Positions 1 through 9,858 of a stretch of DNA of 64,000 nucleotides are shown piece by piece. The position numbers were made by a program, and so were the translations under genes. The first letter of the stretch is position 1. Each line of letters starts with the position of its first letter. Location: the NCBI GenBank assembly GCA_012031035.1, contig JAAUUT010000004.1:35198-99197 (forward strand), in the 5' to 3' direction. The notes beneath the pieces were generated by a model. The model was given only the letters and a program-made list of their open reading frames with translations. It was not told where the DNA came from and searched no databases. The DNA comes from Candidatus Altimarinota bacterium. GTDB lineage: Bacteria > Cyanobacteriota > Cyanobacteriia > Cyanobacteriales > Microcystaceae.

Positions 1-56
1 CCCAGAAGCAGGCTAATCTAGAAGCGTATAGCGATCGCAGCCTCAAACTTATCTCA

Positions 57-2702
57 ATGGAACTCAATCCCATTCCTAAGCGCCTTCGCCTTTGGATTAA
101 GTCTTTACACTTCGGACGCAGATCTGTCGATACTCGCTATGCAATGCTAGAAGCTTGTATCATCGGAATTTTGTCCTCTTTCGCCGCTTTATTGCTCAAA
201 AAAGGCGTTGGTTGGTTGGGAGGATGGCGCATTCAAGTAGCGCATCAGTATCCCGCCTGGTTAGTTTTACCTGCAATTGGTTTAACCTTTGGATTGCTGG
301 CAGGTTGGCTATTGCAGACCTATTCCCCAGCGTCGTCGGGTGGCGGAATTCCGCAAGTGAAAGCAGCTTTAGCACGCTATCCCATTCCCTTATCGCTCAA
401 GGTTGCTATCTTTAAAATAATCGGCACGACGCTGATTTTGGGAGCGGGTTTTACCCTCGGTCGTCGCGCGCCTACCGTTCACATTGGCGCAGCATTAGCA
501 GCACAATTAAGCAGTTGGATTCCGACAACTCCCGAACATCGCCGTCAGATGATTGCAGCAGGTGCGGCGGCAGGGTTAGCGGCAGGGTTTAATACGCCAA
601 TTGCGGGGGTTCTTTTCGTTGTCGAAGAGTTGATGCGCGATGTCTCGGATGTAACCCTAGAAACAGCAATTGTGGCTTCTTTTACCGGTGCGGTCGTTTC
701 TAGACTCTTAGATTCTGCCGATCTTAACCTTCCTGCTAGTTTGCTGAGCGATCGCGCTAGCAGTTTTTCCGCTCCAGAAATTCCATTTTATCTTTTTTTA
801 GGTGCGATCGCGGGGATTTTAGGCGCTCTGTTTAACCAGGGAATGATGTTTAGCTTTTGGGTTAATCGTCGCGTTGGATTGCCTTCAGCTTGGCGAATTG
901 GAGCAGTTGGCTTAGTTTCTGGAACAATTATCGCTTTTTTGCCGCCTTTTTTTCAAGATAATTCGGGATTGCGCGAGTTTTTAGTTTATGGTGGGTTATC
1001 TTGGCGAGAGATCGCGATCGCATTTGTCGCACATTTCGTCCTAACTATCTTAGCTTACAGTACGGGCGCGCCTGGAGGACTCTTTGCACCTGCACTGGTC
1101 ATGGGTTCTGCGTTAGGATACTTAGTCGGCGACATGGCTAACTGGGTATCGGGAATTAGCGCCGAATCGACCTATGCTTTAGCAGGGATGGGAGCCTTTT
1201 TTACCGCAGTCGGGAGAATTCCTGTAACGGCGATCGTGATCGTTTTTGAACTGACGACCGATTTTAATATCGTACTGCCTTTGATGGTGACTTGTGCGAT
1301 GTCCTATCTCGTGGCAGAGAGTATTTCGCGCGGTTCGATTTACGAACATTTACTCAAAACCAGCGGTATCAAAGTCAACAAACAACCAGAATCCCCGCGC
1401 AACGATTTTCTCAACAAATTAACGGCGGTGGATGTCATGCAGTCGCAGGTAGAGACGTTAGAGAGCGAGTTAACCTTAGATGAAGTCATGCTAGCCATTT
1501 CTCGCTCTCATCATCGCGGTTTTCCAGTGGTAGCACAAGGAAAATTAATCGGGATTATCACTCAAAGCGATTTGGCTGACTCAAACGAGCGATCGCCCAC
1601 AACGCTCTTAAAACAAATTATGACACCGAATCCCATAACGGTGCAGCCAGATACTTCTTTAAGCAACGTACTATACTTACTCAATCGCTATCAATTGTCT
1701 CGCTTGCCTGTAACCCAAGCAAACAAACTGGTTGGGATTATTACTCGCACCGATATTATTCGCAGCGAAGTCAAACAACTCAACGAAGGAACCGAACGCG
1801 CCTCAAAACCTTCTCCTTCTTATATCGTCTATCAAACCCGTTCCCCCACGTTAGGAAAAGGAAGAATCTTGCTTCCTTTGGCTAATCCTCAGACAGCACC
1901 CGCCTTGATGAAAGTAGCTGCCGCGATCGCGCGTTACCATCAATACGAGTTAGAATGCTTGCAAATTATTAAAGTCCCCAAGCATACCTTCCCTTCAGAA
2001 GCTTACGTGAATACCCAAGAAAGCCGCAAACTGCTTTATCGCGTTGAAAGGTTGGGTCGTCAGTTAAAAGTTCCCGTTCATACCCAAATCAGAGTCGCAC
2101 AAGATAGAGTAGAGGCAATTTTAGAAACGATCGCCGAACGAGAAATTAAACTTCTTTTGATGGGATGGAAAGGAAGTACCTCAACTCCTGGCGCAATTTT
2201 TGGCAACTTGGTAGATAGACTCGTTCATAAAGCGCCTTGCGAGTTGATGTTAATTAAATTAGGCACTAATCCCTATTCTTATCCTAAGTCACTCGATCTC
2301 GAAGCAAATTGGTTGATTCCCATGGCAGGCGGGCCCAACGCCAAACGCGCGATCGAATTGTTACCAGGACTGACTAGCTTGTATTCTCGTCCCAATTCTC
2401 CTAAGTTGTTGCTATGTCAGGTTTATTCTCCCGAAACACCCAATCTAGACTGTTCTTTAATCGAACAATCGACTGATTATCTAAGGCAGAACCTGTCACT
2501 TCCCGTCAGACCGATTGCCGTGCGTTCTCGTTCAGTGTCTGAAGCTATCATTGGTTTAGCTAACGAGGAAAGATGTAATACAGTGGTGTTGGGGGCTAGC
2601 CGCGAAGGATTATTGCAACACGCTCTTCATGGTAACATTCCCGAAGCGATCGCCAATGGGATTGAAGGAACCGCTATTTTAGTTAGAGGCGCGATCGAGT
2701 AA
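57..2702 (+). CDS. ClC-family chloride channel/transporter with CBS pair and two universal-stress domains
   Basis: Inner-membrane anion channel or transporter of the ClC family, 881 residues. The ClC membrane domain covers about residues 25-440, followed by two CBS domains (about 455-575, often adenine-nucleotide sensors) and two UspA-like domains (about 595-735 and 755-881). The ClC signature regions are visible: GGGIP at 95-99 (GSGIP in classical ClCs), GRRAP at 135-139 (normally GREGP), GAPGGLFAP and the late IYEHLL tyrosine. The gating glutamate of GREGP is arginine here (R137), so this is more likely a channel or a regulated transporter than a standard 2Cl-/H+ exchanger; that is inference. 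The start is the ATG at 57. The gene stands alone on the plus strand. The large cytosolic CBS-Usp tail is known from cyanobacterial ClC proteins and suggests nucleotide or stress control. Confidence 0.9.
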   Translation: MELNPIPKRLRLWIKSLHFGRRSVDTRYAMLEACIIGILSSFAALLLKKGVGWLGGWRIQVAHQYPAWLVLPAIGLTFGLLAGWLLQTYSPASSGGGIPQVKAALARYPIPLSLKVAIFKIIGTTLILGAGFTLGRRAPTVHIGAALAAQLSSWIPTTPEHRRQMIAAGAAAGLAAGFNTPIAGVLFVVEELMRDVSDVTLETAIVASFTGAVVSRLLDSADLNLPASLLSDRASSFSAPEIPFYLFLGAIAGILGALFNQGMMFSFWVNRRVGLPSAWRIGAVGLVSGTIIAFLPPFFQDNSGLREFLVYGGLSWREIAIAFVAHFVLTILAYSTGAPGGLFAPALVMGSALGYLVGDMANWVSGISAESTYALAGMGAFFTAVGRIPVTAIVIVFELTTDFNIVLPLMVTCAMSYLVAESISRGSIYEHLLKTSGIKVNKQPESPRNDFLNKLTAVDVMQSQVETLESELTLDEVMLAISRSHHRGFPVVAQGKLIGIITQSDLADSNERSPTTLLKQIMTPNPITVQPDTSLSNVLYLLNRYQLSRLPVTQANKLVGIITRTDIIRSEVKQLNEGTERASKPSPSYIVYQTRSPTLGKGRILLPLANPQTAPALMKVAAAIARYHQYELECLQIIKVPKHTFPSEAYVNTQESRKLLYRVERLGRQLKVPVHTQIRVAQDRVEAILETIAEREIKLLLMGWKGSTSTPGAIFGNLVDRLVHKAPCELMLIKLGTNPYSYPKSLDLEANWLIPMAGGPNAKRAIELLPGLTSLYSRPNSPKLLLCQVYSPETPNLDCSLIEQSTDYLRQNLSLPVRPIAVRSRSVSEAIIGLANEERCNTVVLGASREGLLQHALHGNIPEAIANGIEGTAILVRGAIE

Positions 2703-2886
2703 TCAGTGACCAGCGATCGGGTTGCTCATCAATTGAAGGCAAAACCATAATTCAACACAAAGCCTTTTTGCTTGTAGTATAATGTATTATAAGTTGGTCG
2801 ATTTAACCAATCGCAACACTCAAGCAGAAGCGATCGCGTGGTGAGACAATTTAACTAGTACGGGAGATATCGTCAACCCGTTAGAA

Positions 2887-2908
2887 TTTGTCCACCATGG
2901 TTGACAAA
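2887..2908. promoter_or_regulatory. 22-bp dyad symmetry upstream of ldpA
   Basis: TTTGTC and GACAAA flank the perfect palindrome ACCATGGT, with a single C/T mismatch between core and arms, giving a near-perfect 22-bp dyad about 84 bp before the ldpA start. The surrounding 2703-2991 region has no gene and contains copies of the short CCAAT-like repeats common in cyanobacteria. The symmetry suits a dimeric regulator, but no regulator is identified; functional assignment is speculative. Confidence 0.3.
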
Positions 2909-2991
2909 ATTTGATGGAATCTCCAACCCAATTGCCAATCCCCGATCGCCAATCCCCCATTTCCAATCACAAAATTGATTAGTATATAAGG

Positions 2992-4295
2992 GTGAGCCAT
3001 CTGTACTACCCATTGCATTCTCTTAAGGAAGGAAACTGGTTTAAGCTGATCTGTGGAGCAAGCTTTCAAGACCTTCCTGCCATTCGCAGCCTTGCTTTGG
3101 CATACACCTTAGCAGGAGCCGATTGCATCGACGTGGGAGCCGACAGGGCCGTTATTACTGCGGCAAAAGAAGGAATTGCAGCAGCAAGAATATTAGAGCG
3201 AGAAGCGAAGGCAAAAGGCTTTACATACAAAGGTTCGCCCTGGTTGATGGTCAGCTTAAACGATGGGGAAGATCCGCATTTTCGCAAAGCAGAATTCGAT
3301 TCAACTCAGTGTCCTTCTGACTGTCCTCGTCCTTGCGAAACGATTTGTCCTGCCGATGCGATCGCTTTTTGGGAGATGGATAAATTGGGAGTCCTAGATT
3401 CGCGCTGCTATGGCTGCGGTCGCTGTCTGCCTGTTTGTCCGAGTCAACTTATTGTAACTCGTTCTTACGTTTCAACGCCCAACGCGATCGCGTCATTACT
3501 CCAGGATCTAGAAATCGATGCTATTGAAATTCATACCAAAGTCGAACATCGAGAAGATTTCCCCAGATTGTGGAAGGCGATTGCACCTTGGTGCGATCGA
3601 TTAAAACTTCTGGCGATTAGCTGTCCAGACCACCCAGAATTAATCGATTATTTACATTACCTCTATGAACTAATTTCACCCCTACCCTGTCCCTTGATTT
3701 GGCAAACTGACGGTCGTCCCATGAGTGGCGATATTGGCAAAGGAACCACCAAAGCAGCGATAGGACTGGCACAAAAAGTTTTAGATGCCCGTTTGCCCGG
3801 TTACGTTCAACTTGCAGGCGGGACTAATTTTCATACCGTATCCAAACTGCGATCGATGGGATTGTTGGGAACGTTTGGAGTTCAAAATCCTTCCCCATCC
3901 CAAAACGTAGACCTCTTGCAAAAATCAAAAAATCTAATCCCAATAAAGGGAAAACCTTCGCTAGAGAAAAGGGTTCGTGTTAAAGGGGAAAAGATAGATG
4001 AAAATTTTTCCCATTCCCCCTACCCCTTTCCCCTTTACCCCCCTCGTTCCCCCCTTACCAAGGGGGGATGAAAGGGGGGTCGAAATCCCCTTCCCCGACT
4101 TCTGCAAGAAGCCAAGTATCCGGCGTTGCCTACGGAAGTTATGCCAGAACTCTGCTTGCGCCAATTCTAGATCGATTAGAAACCTCACGGTTAGAAGATT
4201 CGCCAGAATTACTTTGGCAAGCAGTCACTCAAGCTGACTCGTTAGTCTCCCAACTCAAACCCACCGCCAAAGAATTTTTGCAATCCTCATCCTAA
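2992..4295 (+). pseudogene. ldpA: LdpA iron-sulfur circadian-input protein, interrupted by a repeat element
   Basis: LdpA is a cyanobacterial Fe-S protein that modulates circadian period in response to light/redox. The first part (2992-4071, GTG start) carries two cysteine clusters for 4Fe-4S centres: CPSDCPRPCETICP and CYGCGRCLPVCP, in residues about 103-150. After about residue 300 the reading frame runs into a low-complexity proline/serine-rich stretch and stops at 4069-4071. The missing C-terminus (SGVAYGSYAR and on to a LWQAV..ADSLVS end) follows in another frame to 4295, starting at an ATG that overlaps the TGA stop (ATGA). The cause is a repeat of about 200 bp inserted within the gene. 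Either the protein is truncated, the C-terminus is made by stop-start coupling, or the gene is dead. Identity is confident; functionality is not. Confidence 0.8.
3912..4115. repeat. Inserted cyanobacterial inverted-repeat element inside ldpA
   Basis: The stretch is unlike the rest of the gene: runs such as CCCCCCTTACCAAGGGGGG, AGGGGGGTCG and alternating C/T tracts, able to fold on themselves. Similar strings at its two ends (CTCTTGCAAAAATCA near 3914 and CTTCTGCAAGAAGCCA near 4099) could be remnants of ends or of a target duplication. CCCCCCTT/AAGGGGGG elements are common intergenic repeats in cyanobacteria. Boundaries are approximate because no uninterrupted ldpA copy is available for comparison. 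Confidence 0.6.
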
Positions 4296-4321
4296 TTAGC
4301 CTTGACTAAGGCTAAGTTGTT

Positions 4322-6139
4322 ATGTTAGACCCCAAAGCAAGCAACTTTTTAACACAACCGAATTTATCAGTACCATCCTTGTCATTGATGCCAGAAAACT
4401 TTCCTTCCCATCGGATGCAAATAACAGACGATTTAAATAAATTGTTGGAAATACTACCGCAAAAAATTCGTACTACAATCGAGCAGCATCCACAGCAAGA
4501 TAGATTAGTTGAAGTGGTCATGGATTTGGGAAGGCTTCCAGAGGCTCGTTTTCCAAATGAAGCCGTTTATTTAGGCGATACTCCTATTTCCAAGGAAGAT
4601 TTGCTCTATTCTATCGATCGCGTGGGAGCATTTAGCGGTGACAATCGCGCGGGTATCGAACGCACGTTACATCGGATCAGTGCCATTCGCAACCGCACCG
4701 GAGAAATTATCGGTTTGACCTGCCGCGTCGGTCGTGCGGTTTTTGGGACGATTAAAACCATTCGCGACCTGGTAGAAACCGGAAAATCGATTCTTCTCTT
4801 AGGTCGTCCCGGCGTTGGCAAAACAACCGCTTTGCGGGAAATTGCTAGAGTTTTAGCTGACGAACTCAACAAGCGAGTAGTTATTATCGACACTTCCAAC
4901 GAAATTGCTGGCGATGGCGATATCCCTCACCCCGCAATTGGTCGTGCGAGGAGAATGCAAGTTGCTCGTCCAGAATTGCAACACCAAGTCATGATCGAGG
5001 CAGTGGAAAACCATATGCCAGAAGTCATCGTAATCGATGAGATCGGAACCGAACTTGAAGCTTTAGCCGCTAGAACCATTGCCGAGAGAGGAGTACAATT
5101 AGTGGGAACCGCTCACGGCAACCGATTGGAGAATTTAATCAAAAACCCAACGCTTTCGGATTTGGTGGGAGGAATTCAAGCGGTTACGCTAGGGGATGAC
5201 GAGGCGAGACGGCGAGGTTCTCAAAAAACCGTCCTAGAACGCAAAGCGCCGCCAACTTTTGAAATAGGCGTGGAAATGCTCGAACGTCAGCGATGGGTGG
5301 TTCATGAAGACGTAGCTGAAACGATTGACGAGTTGTTGCGGGGAAGAGAACCCATACTACAAATCAGAACGATCGACGAAAATGGTGAAGTAACTATTAC
5401 TCAAGAAATGCCCGAACTGTCAAACGTAACGTCTTTGATAAAAAATACGGCTCCTGTGACTGCTCCGCCGCGTCCTGGCGGTTGGCGAGCGTCGGGTAAG
5501 ATGGTTCCCGTATCGCCGTTCGCTGCGCCTGGAAATGGCGCTAAGAGCGATTTCGATCGGATGTTAGAGGAGTCTTGGTATCAAAAAGAAAAGTCCTCGG
5601 AAAAGGTTCGCATTCCCGGCCCTAATGGGGAAGATTGGCCGGTCTACGTCTATCCCTATGGTGTCGGACGCTCTCAAATCGAGCAAGCGATCGACGTACT
5701 CAATTTACCTGTAGTCATTACGAAGGATATGGAAAGTGCCGATGTGGTTTTGGCTTTGCGATCGCACGTTAAAAGCCAATCTAAGCTGCGACAAATTGCC
5801 AGGGCGCGTCAGATTCCCATTCATGGCATAAAATCTAATACGATTCCGCAAATTACCCGCGCTTTGCGACGAATTTTAGGAATGGACGACCCCAATATTC
5901 CAGAAGCAACCGATTTACGTTTATTTACTCGCAACGGTAGCGATGACGAAATCGAGGCACTTGAGGAAGCGAGACTAGCGGTAGAACAGATTGTCATTCC
6001 TACCGGACAACCTGTAGAATTACTACCGCGATCGCCTAAAATTCGTAAAATGCAACACGAACTCGTAGAACACTATCGCCTTCAATCTGATAGTTTCGGC
6101 GAAGAACCCAATCGCAGATTGCGGATTTATCCAGCTTAA
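4322..6139 (+). CDS. R3H-domain AAA ATPase (Ycf45/SpoIIIAA-like)
   Basis: A 605-residue P-loop ATPase of the Ycf45 family found in cyanobacteria and some plastids. The Walker A motif GRPGVGKTT is at residues 161-169 and the Walker B region VIVIDEIG near 235. The C-terminus carries an R3H single-stranded nucleic-acid-binding signature, RKMQH at about 575-579. Cellular function is poorly defined; binding of ssDNA or RNA is inferred from R3H. The ATG at 4322 is used; a second in-frame ATG at 4388 would remove a poorly conserved leader and is possible. It follows ldpA by 26 bp, so co-transcription is plausible. A strong hairpin follows the stop codon. Confidence 0.88.
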   Translation: MLDPKASNFLTQPNLSVPSLSLMPENFPSHRMQITDDLNKLLEILPQKIRTTIEQHPQQDRLVEVVMDLGRLPEARFPNEAVYLGDTPISKEDLLYSIDRVGAFSGDNRAGIERTLHRISAIRNRTGEIIGLTCRVGRAVFGTIKTIRDLVETGKSILLLGRPGVGKTTALREIARVLADELNKRVVIIDTSNEIAGDGDIPHPAIGRARRMQVARPELQHQVMIEAVENHMPEVIVIDEIGTELEALAARTIAERGVQLVGTAHGNRLENLIKNPTLSDLVGGIQAVTLGDDEARRRGSQKTVLERKAPPTFEIGVEMLERQRWVVHEDVAETIDELLRGREPILQIRTIDENGEVTITQEMPELSNVTSLIKNTAPVTAPPRPGGWRASGKMVPVSPFAAPGNGAKSDFDRMLEESWYQKEKSSEKVRIPGPNGEDWPVYVYPYGVGRSQIEQAIDVLNLPVVITKDMESADVVLALRSHVKSQSKLRQIARARQIPIHGIKSNTIPQITRALRRILGMDDPNIPEATDLRLFTRNGSDDEIEALEEARLAVEQIVIPTGQPVELLPRSPKIRKMQHELVEHYRLQSDSFGEEPNRRLRIYPA

Positions 6140-6151
6140 TAATTAGTAGGT

Positions 6152-6183
6152 GGGGAGCGACTTTTCAAGAAAAGTCGCTCCCC
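6152..6183. terminator. Bidirectional terminator hairpin between convergent genes
   Basis: A perfect 14-bp stem (GGGGAGCGACTTTT and its complement) with a 4-base loop CAAG, followed by a T-rich stretch. It lies between the R3H ATPase gene and the oppositely oriented plsC and could end transcription from both sides. Confidence 0.85.
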
Positions 6184-6230
6184 ATCAGAATTTTTCTATT
6201 TTTAAAAAAATATTTGACAAAATTTATTAT

Positions 6231-6965
6231 TTATGCGGTTGCCACTGGAAGAACTTGACTCGGTTCTTCGTGAAGGTCTGTGAGTGCGGTTTCTAAAACA
6301 TGAGTAAGTTTTTCGGAGCTTTTTCTTAGGGAAGCGCTACTATAAGATGAAACATTAATAGGTTCGCCAATTTTGACAGTGACGCGATCGCCCCAACCGG
6401 GATAAAGAGAATCGTATTTAAGACTAACTGGTAAAATTTTAATACCGCATCCTGGATTTGCTGCTTCAACATCCAGCGCAATGCGAGCAACACCGCGTTT
6501 GAGTGGATGAACTTTTGTATCTCGAACAATATCTCCTTCAGGAAAAATGGCTAACATCTCGTCTTGAGATAACAACTCGATGCTATGAATGAGACTACTG
6601 CGTTCGGGACGATGAACATTGACCGGAAATCCTCCCATCCGTCGGATAAACCAGCCTTGAATTGGTCGATTGTACTCGTCAGCCGTCACCATAAATCGTA
6701 AATCTCGTCCGCTAGCCAAACGACCGATCGCATAAGGTAAAATAAGAGCATCCCAACGAGAACGATGAGTCGGTGCGACTAAAACTGGCCCAGTTAGCGG
6801 AACATTCTCTCGACCGATGATGTCTATTTGTCTAAAGAAGAGTGGTAGGACAAAATAGCACCCCAAAGGATACGCTAGACGAATCAAGCAAGGGTTGATA
6901 CGAGAACTAATTTTCTCTACATTTTTATTGGCTGAGTTTTCGTCAGAGGAAGGAACGAGATTCAT
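6231..6965 (-). CDS. plsC: 1-acyl-sn-glycerol-3-phosphate acyltransferase family protein
   Basis: Lysophosphatidic acid acyltransferase of the PlsC family, 244 residues, adding the second acyl chain to make phosphatidic acid at the inner face of the membrane. The catalytic HX4D motif is HRSRWD at residues 67-72 and the FPEG motif, which binds the phosphate, is near residue 140 (FPEGDIVRD). A hydrophobic segment at about 27-45 could anchor it. Cyanobacteria often carry several PlsC paralogs with different acyl preference, so the substrate is not certain. It is convergent with the R3H ATPase gene and appears to be a single transcription unit. Confidence 0.88.
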   Translation of the reverse strand: MNLVPSSDENSANKNVEKISSRINPCLIRLAYPLGCYFVLPLFFRQIDIIGRENVPLTGPVLVAPTHRSRWDALILPYAIGRLASGRDLRFMVTADEYNRPIQGWFIRRMGGFPVNVHRPERSSLIHSIELLSQDEMLAIFPEGDIVRDTKVHPLKRGVARIALDVEAANPGCGIKILPVSLKYDSLYPGWGDRVTVKIGEPINVSSYSSASLRKSSEKLTHVLETALTDLHEEPSQVLPVATA

Positions 6966-7125
6966 CTATAACTTGGCATGGCTTGACTATTTCTACCTTA
7001 GTTTTTTTATCGATAAATGTCCTAAATCTTAAGGACACTTATTAAGGTGTCAAGTTAACCGTGGCAATTATGAATAATGAATTAAAAAAATCTCATGAAA
7101 ACTTTCATAATTCATCATTTATAAT

Positions 7126-8471
7126 TCATAATTCGATATAAATCTCTCCTGTCAAACTAAAGGCGCGAACTTCGGTAATTTTGACATTGACTAACTTGCC
7201 TTTCAATTCCTCTATTTGACCGGGGAAAAAAGCTAGATGATTGCCTCTCGTCCGTCCCACCACTTGAGTGAGATCTTTGGGATTTTGTTCTTCTATAAGG
7301 ACTTCTTCGATACGTCCAAGGTAACGTTGCGATTTTTCGGCAGCTTGAGTGGCGACTAGATGATTGAGACGTTGTAGGCGATCGCTTTTCACTTCTTCAC
7401 TAACTTGATTGTCCCACAAAGCGGCAGGCGTATTGGGACGAGGAGAATAAGCAGCCGTATTTAAGCGATCGAAACCAATCTCTTCGACTAATTTTAAAGT
7501 ATTCTCGAATTGTTCGTCGGTTTCCCTGGAAATCCGACAATTGCATCGGCACTCATCGACGCATCTGGCATATATTCGCGAATTTTATCGATAATCTGAC
7601 GATATTTCTCTCTTGTGTAGCCTCGCTTCATCGCTTTGAGAATTTCGTTATCTCCAGATTGAAAGGGAATATGAAAATGTTCGCAGACTTTGGGTAACTC
7701 TTTACAAGCGCGAATCAATCGTTCGGTAAAATAACGAGGATGGCTAGTGGCAAAACGAATGCGATCGATTCCAGGAATATCATGGATATAATATAGTAAA
7801 TCGGTTAAGGTATGCAGGTGTCTTCCCGTTTCGGTGACTCCCGGCAAATCGCGTCCGTATGCGTCGATATTTTGACCTAGCAAAGTAACTTCTTTGTACC
7901 CCTGTCTTCCCAATTCTTCCATTTCAGCGCGAATCGATTCTGGGGTGCGAGACTGTTCTACGCCTCGAACGTTGGGAACTACACAATAGCTACAGCGTTC
8001 GTTGCATCCATAAATAACGTTTACCCAAGCGGTAACGCAGCTTTCTCGACGCGGTTTAGTAATATCTTCCATGATATGGATGGGTTCAGTAGCAACTACT
8101 TGATTGCCAGCAAAAACCTCTTCTAGCAAATCTTGCAAGCGATTTGCGTGTTGAGGCCCCATCACTAAATCTAATTCTGGAACGCGCCGCAATAACTGTT
8201 CGCCTTCTTGTTGAGCAACGCAACCTGCAACAATTAAAGTTAAATCGGCTTTTTCATGCTTGCGTTTTGCCTGTCTGCCTAAGTAAGAATAAACTTTTTG
8301 TTCGGCATTATCCCGAATAGTACAAGTATTGTAGAGAACTAAATCCGCTTCGTTGGGATCTTCTGAGTACGCGAACCCCATATCCTCTAAAATGCCAGCC
8401 ATGCGTTCGGAGTCAGCTTTATTCATCTGACAGCCAAAAGTAGTGATGTGGTAGTAACGAGAAGCGGTCAT
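7126..8471 (-). pseudogene. miaB: tRNA 2-methylthioadenosine synthase MiaB, single-base frameshift
   Basis: MiaB is a radical-SAM methylthiotransferase that converts i6A37 to ms2i6A37 in tRNA. The N-terminal cluster cysteines C14, C50 and C84 and the radical-SAM CX3CX2C (C156, C160, C163) are present, and the C-terminal TRAM domain is intact. The frame breaks after GFPG: GGGAAACC at 7524-7526 (CCC on the plus strand) appears where a fourth G would continue the family sequence [13 protein letters not shown]. Adding that G gives 448 residues, the normal length. As written the protein stops after 325 residues and the TRAM part (from 7419) is out of frame. A sequencing error in the G run is the simplest explanation; a genuine mutation cannot be excluded. 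Confidence 0.9.
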
Positions 8472-8648
8472 GTTGTAAAAGGATTAACAGAGTTCGATCC
8501 TTTATTATAGATTTTTAATCTTTAACTTGGCGGAATTTTGTCTCTCGATGCTGATGGAGGCACTGAATCGAATTTTGAGTTGGTATTAGTAAATTTTAGA
8601 AAATATTAGGCTCTGTTTCCATACCGAGGAAACCACTCAAAAAAACCT

Positions 8649-8684
8649 AAAAAAAGCGATCGCATAAATCCATTTGCGATCGCC
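8649..8684 (-). terminator. Rho-independent terminator made from two HIP1 octamers
   Basis: On the minus strand the arms GCGATCGCA and TGCGATCGC pair and are followed by seven T residues. It lies just downstream of the small lipoprotein gene. Both arms are HIP1 palindromes, so they can also pair internally. Confidence 0.7.
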
Positions 8685-8718
8685 TTACAATTAAAATTAC
8701 CGACTGAACGAGAGAAGA

Positions 8719-8943
8719 TTATGGAGTGGATGGAGGAGCAGCAGGATCGGTGCTTTCAGGAGCCGCAGGAGTTTCTGTTGCGCCAGGTGCTGCTGGGTCT
8801 GCAGGGGTAGCTGGCTCGGTAGTGGTAGTACCACTAGGAGCAGTTGAATCTGCTGGGGGTGCGCTTTGGTCGCTTGCCGTACAGGCTCCTAAAAATGCTG
8901 CACCGCTAATAACTAAAGATAGTGCGACAATCTTAAATTTCAT
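8719..8943 (-). CDS. Small proline/alanine/threonine-rich lipoprotein
   Basis: A 74-residue secreted lipoprotein. The N-terminus is a classical type II signal (charged MKFK, hydrophobic core, lipobox LGAC) with the lipidated cysteine at residue 21. The mature part is entirely low-complexity, rich in Pro, Ala, Thr, Ser and Asp, with no folded domain. A strong ribosome-binding site AGGAGG lies 7 bases before the ATG. It follows the DUF4168 gene by 35 bp, so the two are probably one operon of exported proteins. Function unknown; a cell-envelope spacer is possible. Confidence 0.72.
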   Translation of the reverse strand: MKFKIVALSLVISGAAFLGACTASDQSAPPADSTAPSGTTTTEPATPADPAAPGATETPAAPESTDPAAPPSTP

Positions 8944-8978
8944 AGTAAAACCTCCTAAAATTACTTGTCTGTTAAATG

Positions 8979-9512
8979 TTATTTACGAAGCATTTGCTGA
9001 ACTTGTTGTTGTAGGGATTGGTCTTGCTGAATCGCTACAAAAATTTCGTTAAAACGCTCGATGTTTAAGCCCTCAGTTTGGAGTGCTTGTTGCATTGCTG
9101 TTTCAGCTTCTTGCTGTAACTTCGATACTTGAGCGTTAGCTTGCTCGTAATTTTTCATTTCTTCTTCAGAAACTTGGCTGTTCGGTTGAGCGCTAGGATT
9201 CTTTTGAGATTGATGGATTTCCATAAACCTCTCTTGGCTGAGTCCTACGCCTTGGACGGCTTGAGCCATCCGACCTTCATAGCTTTGCTGAATGGTTTGT
9301 ACTTGTTTGACAACATTCACAAACTTTTGAAGTTCTCCCGATGAGACTTCAGTTGCAGGCGCTTGTTGCGTCTGGGGTGCAGGCGCAGACGAGGGGGGTG
9401 GTGCAGGCGCAGTTTCAGTGGTATCTGGTGCTTGCGCTCTGGCAGGCAATCCCGCACCTAGCAGAAGGGTAACTAAAAAGCTACCCACTAAAAGTGGCTT
9501 GTACGCAATCAT
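8979..9512 (-). CDS. DUF4168 domain secreted protein
   Basis: An exported protein with a signal peptide (LLVGSFLVTLLLGAGLPARAQA), a Pro/Ala/Gln-rich linker, and a DUF4168 helical domain containing two related segments, VQGVGLSQERFMEI and LQTEGLNIERFNEIF, each in a glutamine-rich helix. I start it at the ATG at 9512, which gives 177 residues and places the signal peptide at the N-terminus; an upstream ATG at 9566 adds 18 charged residues (MNSLVIRNCRRQSSRAKN) and looks less likely. The family is widespread in cyanobacteria and its function is unknown. It is probably co-transcribed with the lipoprotein gene downstream. Confidence 0.75.
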   Translation of the reverse strand: MIAYKPLLVGSFLVTLLLGAGLPARAQAPDTTETAPAPPPSSAPAPQTQQAPATEVSSGELQKFVNVVKQVQTIQQSYEGRMAQAVQGVGLSQERFMEIHQSQKNPSAQPNSQVSEEEMKNYEQANAQVSKLQQEAETAMQQALQTEGLNIERFNEIFVAIQQDQSLQQQVQQMLRK

Positions 9513-9858
9513 GTTCTTTGCTCTTGACGACTGCCGTCTACAGTTACGAATAACTAAGCTATTCATAGCAAAACAGGCTTGGTTAGCTTTAGGGACGTAA
9601 CCATCTTTCCTAATTTAAAAGTAAAAAGTAAAGATTTCGATAGTTCTTTAATTTTAATTTGAGATTTCAACATTTAAATTTTAAGTTTATTTTTTTATCC
9701 CACTTAAGATAGATGTATGAACAATTGGCTACGAATCTAACTTTCTTATTAATTTTTTATTGGCGAGGGTAAATTTTTTAATAAATTGATGTCGTAAAAA
9801 CTATTATGTGCTAATCTACCCAAGCAATAATTAAATCGCTAAAATTATCTAATTACTG
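9513..9858. other. Intergenic, AT-rich, no gene seen
   Basis: No convincing coding sequence or RNA. The right part is very AT-rich and separates the end of murT from the promoter region of the DUF4168 gene. No strong terminator hairpin was recognised. Confidence 0.4.
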
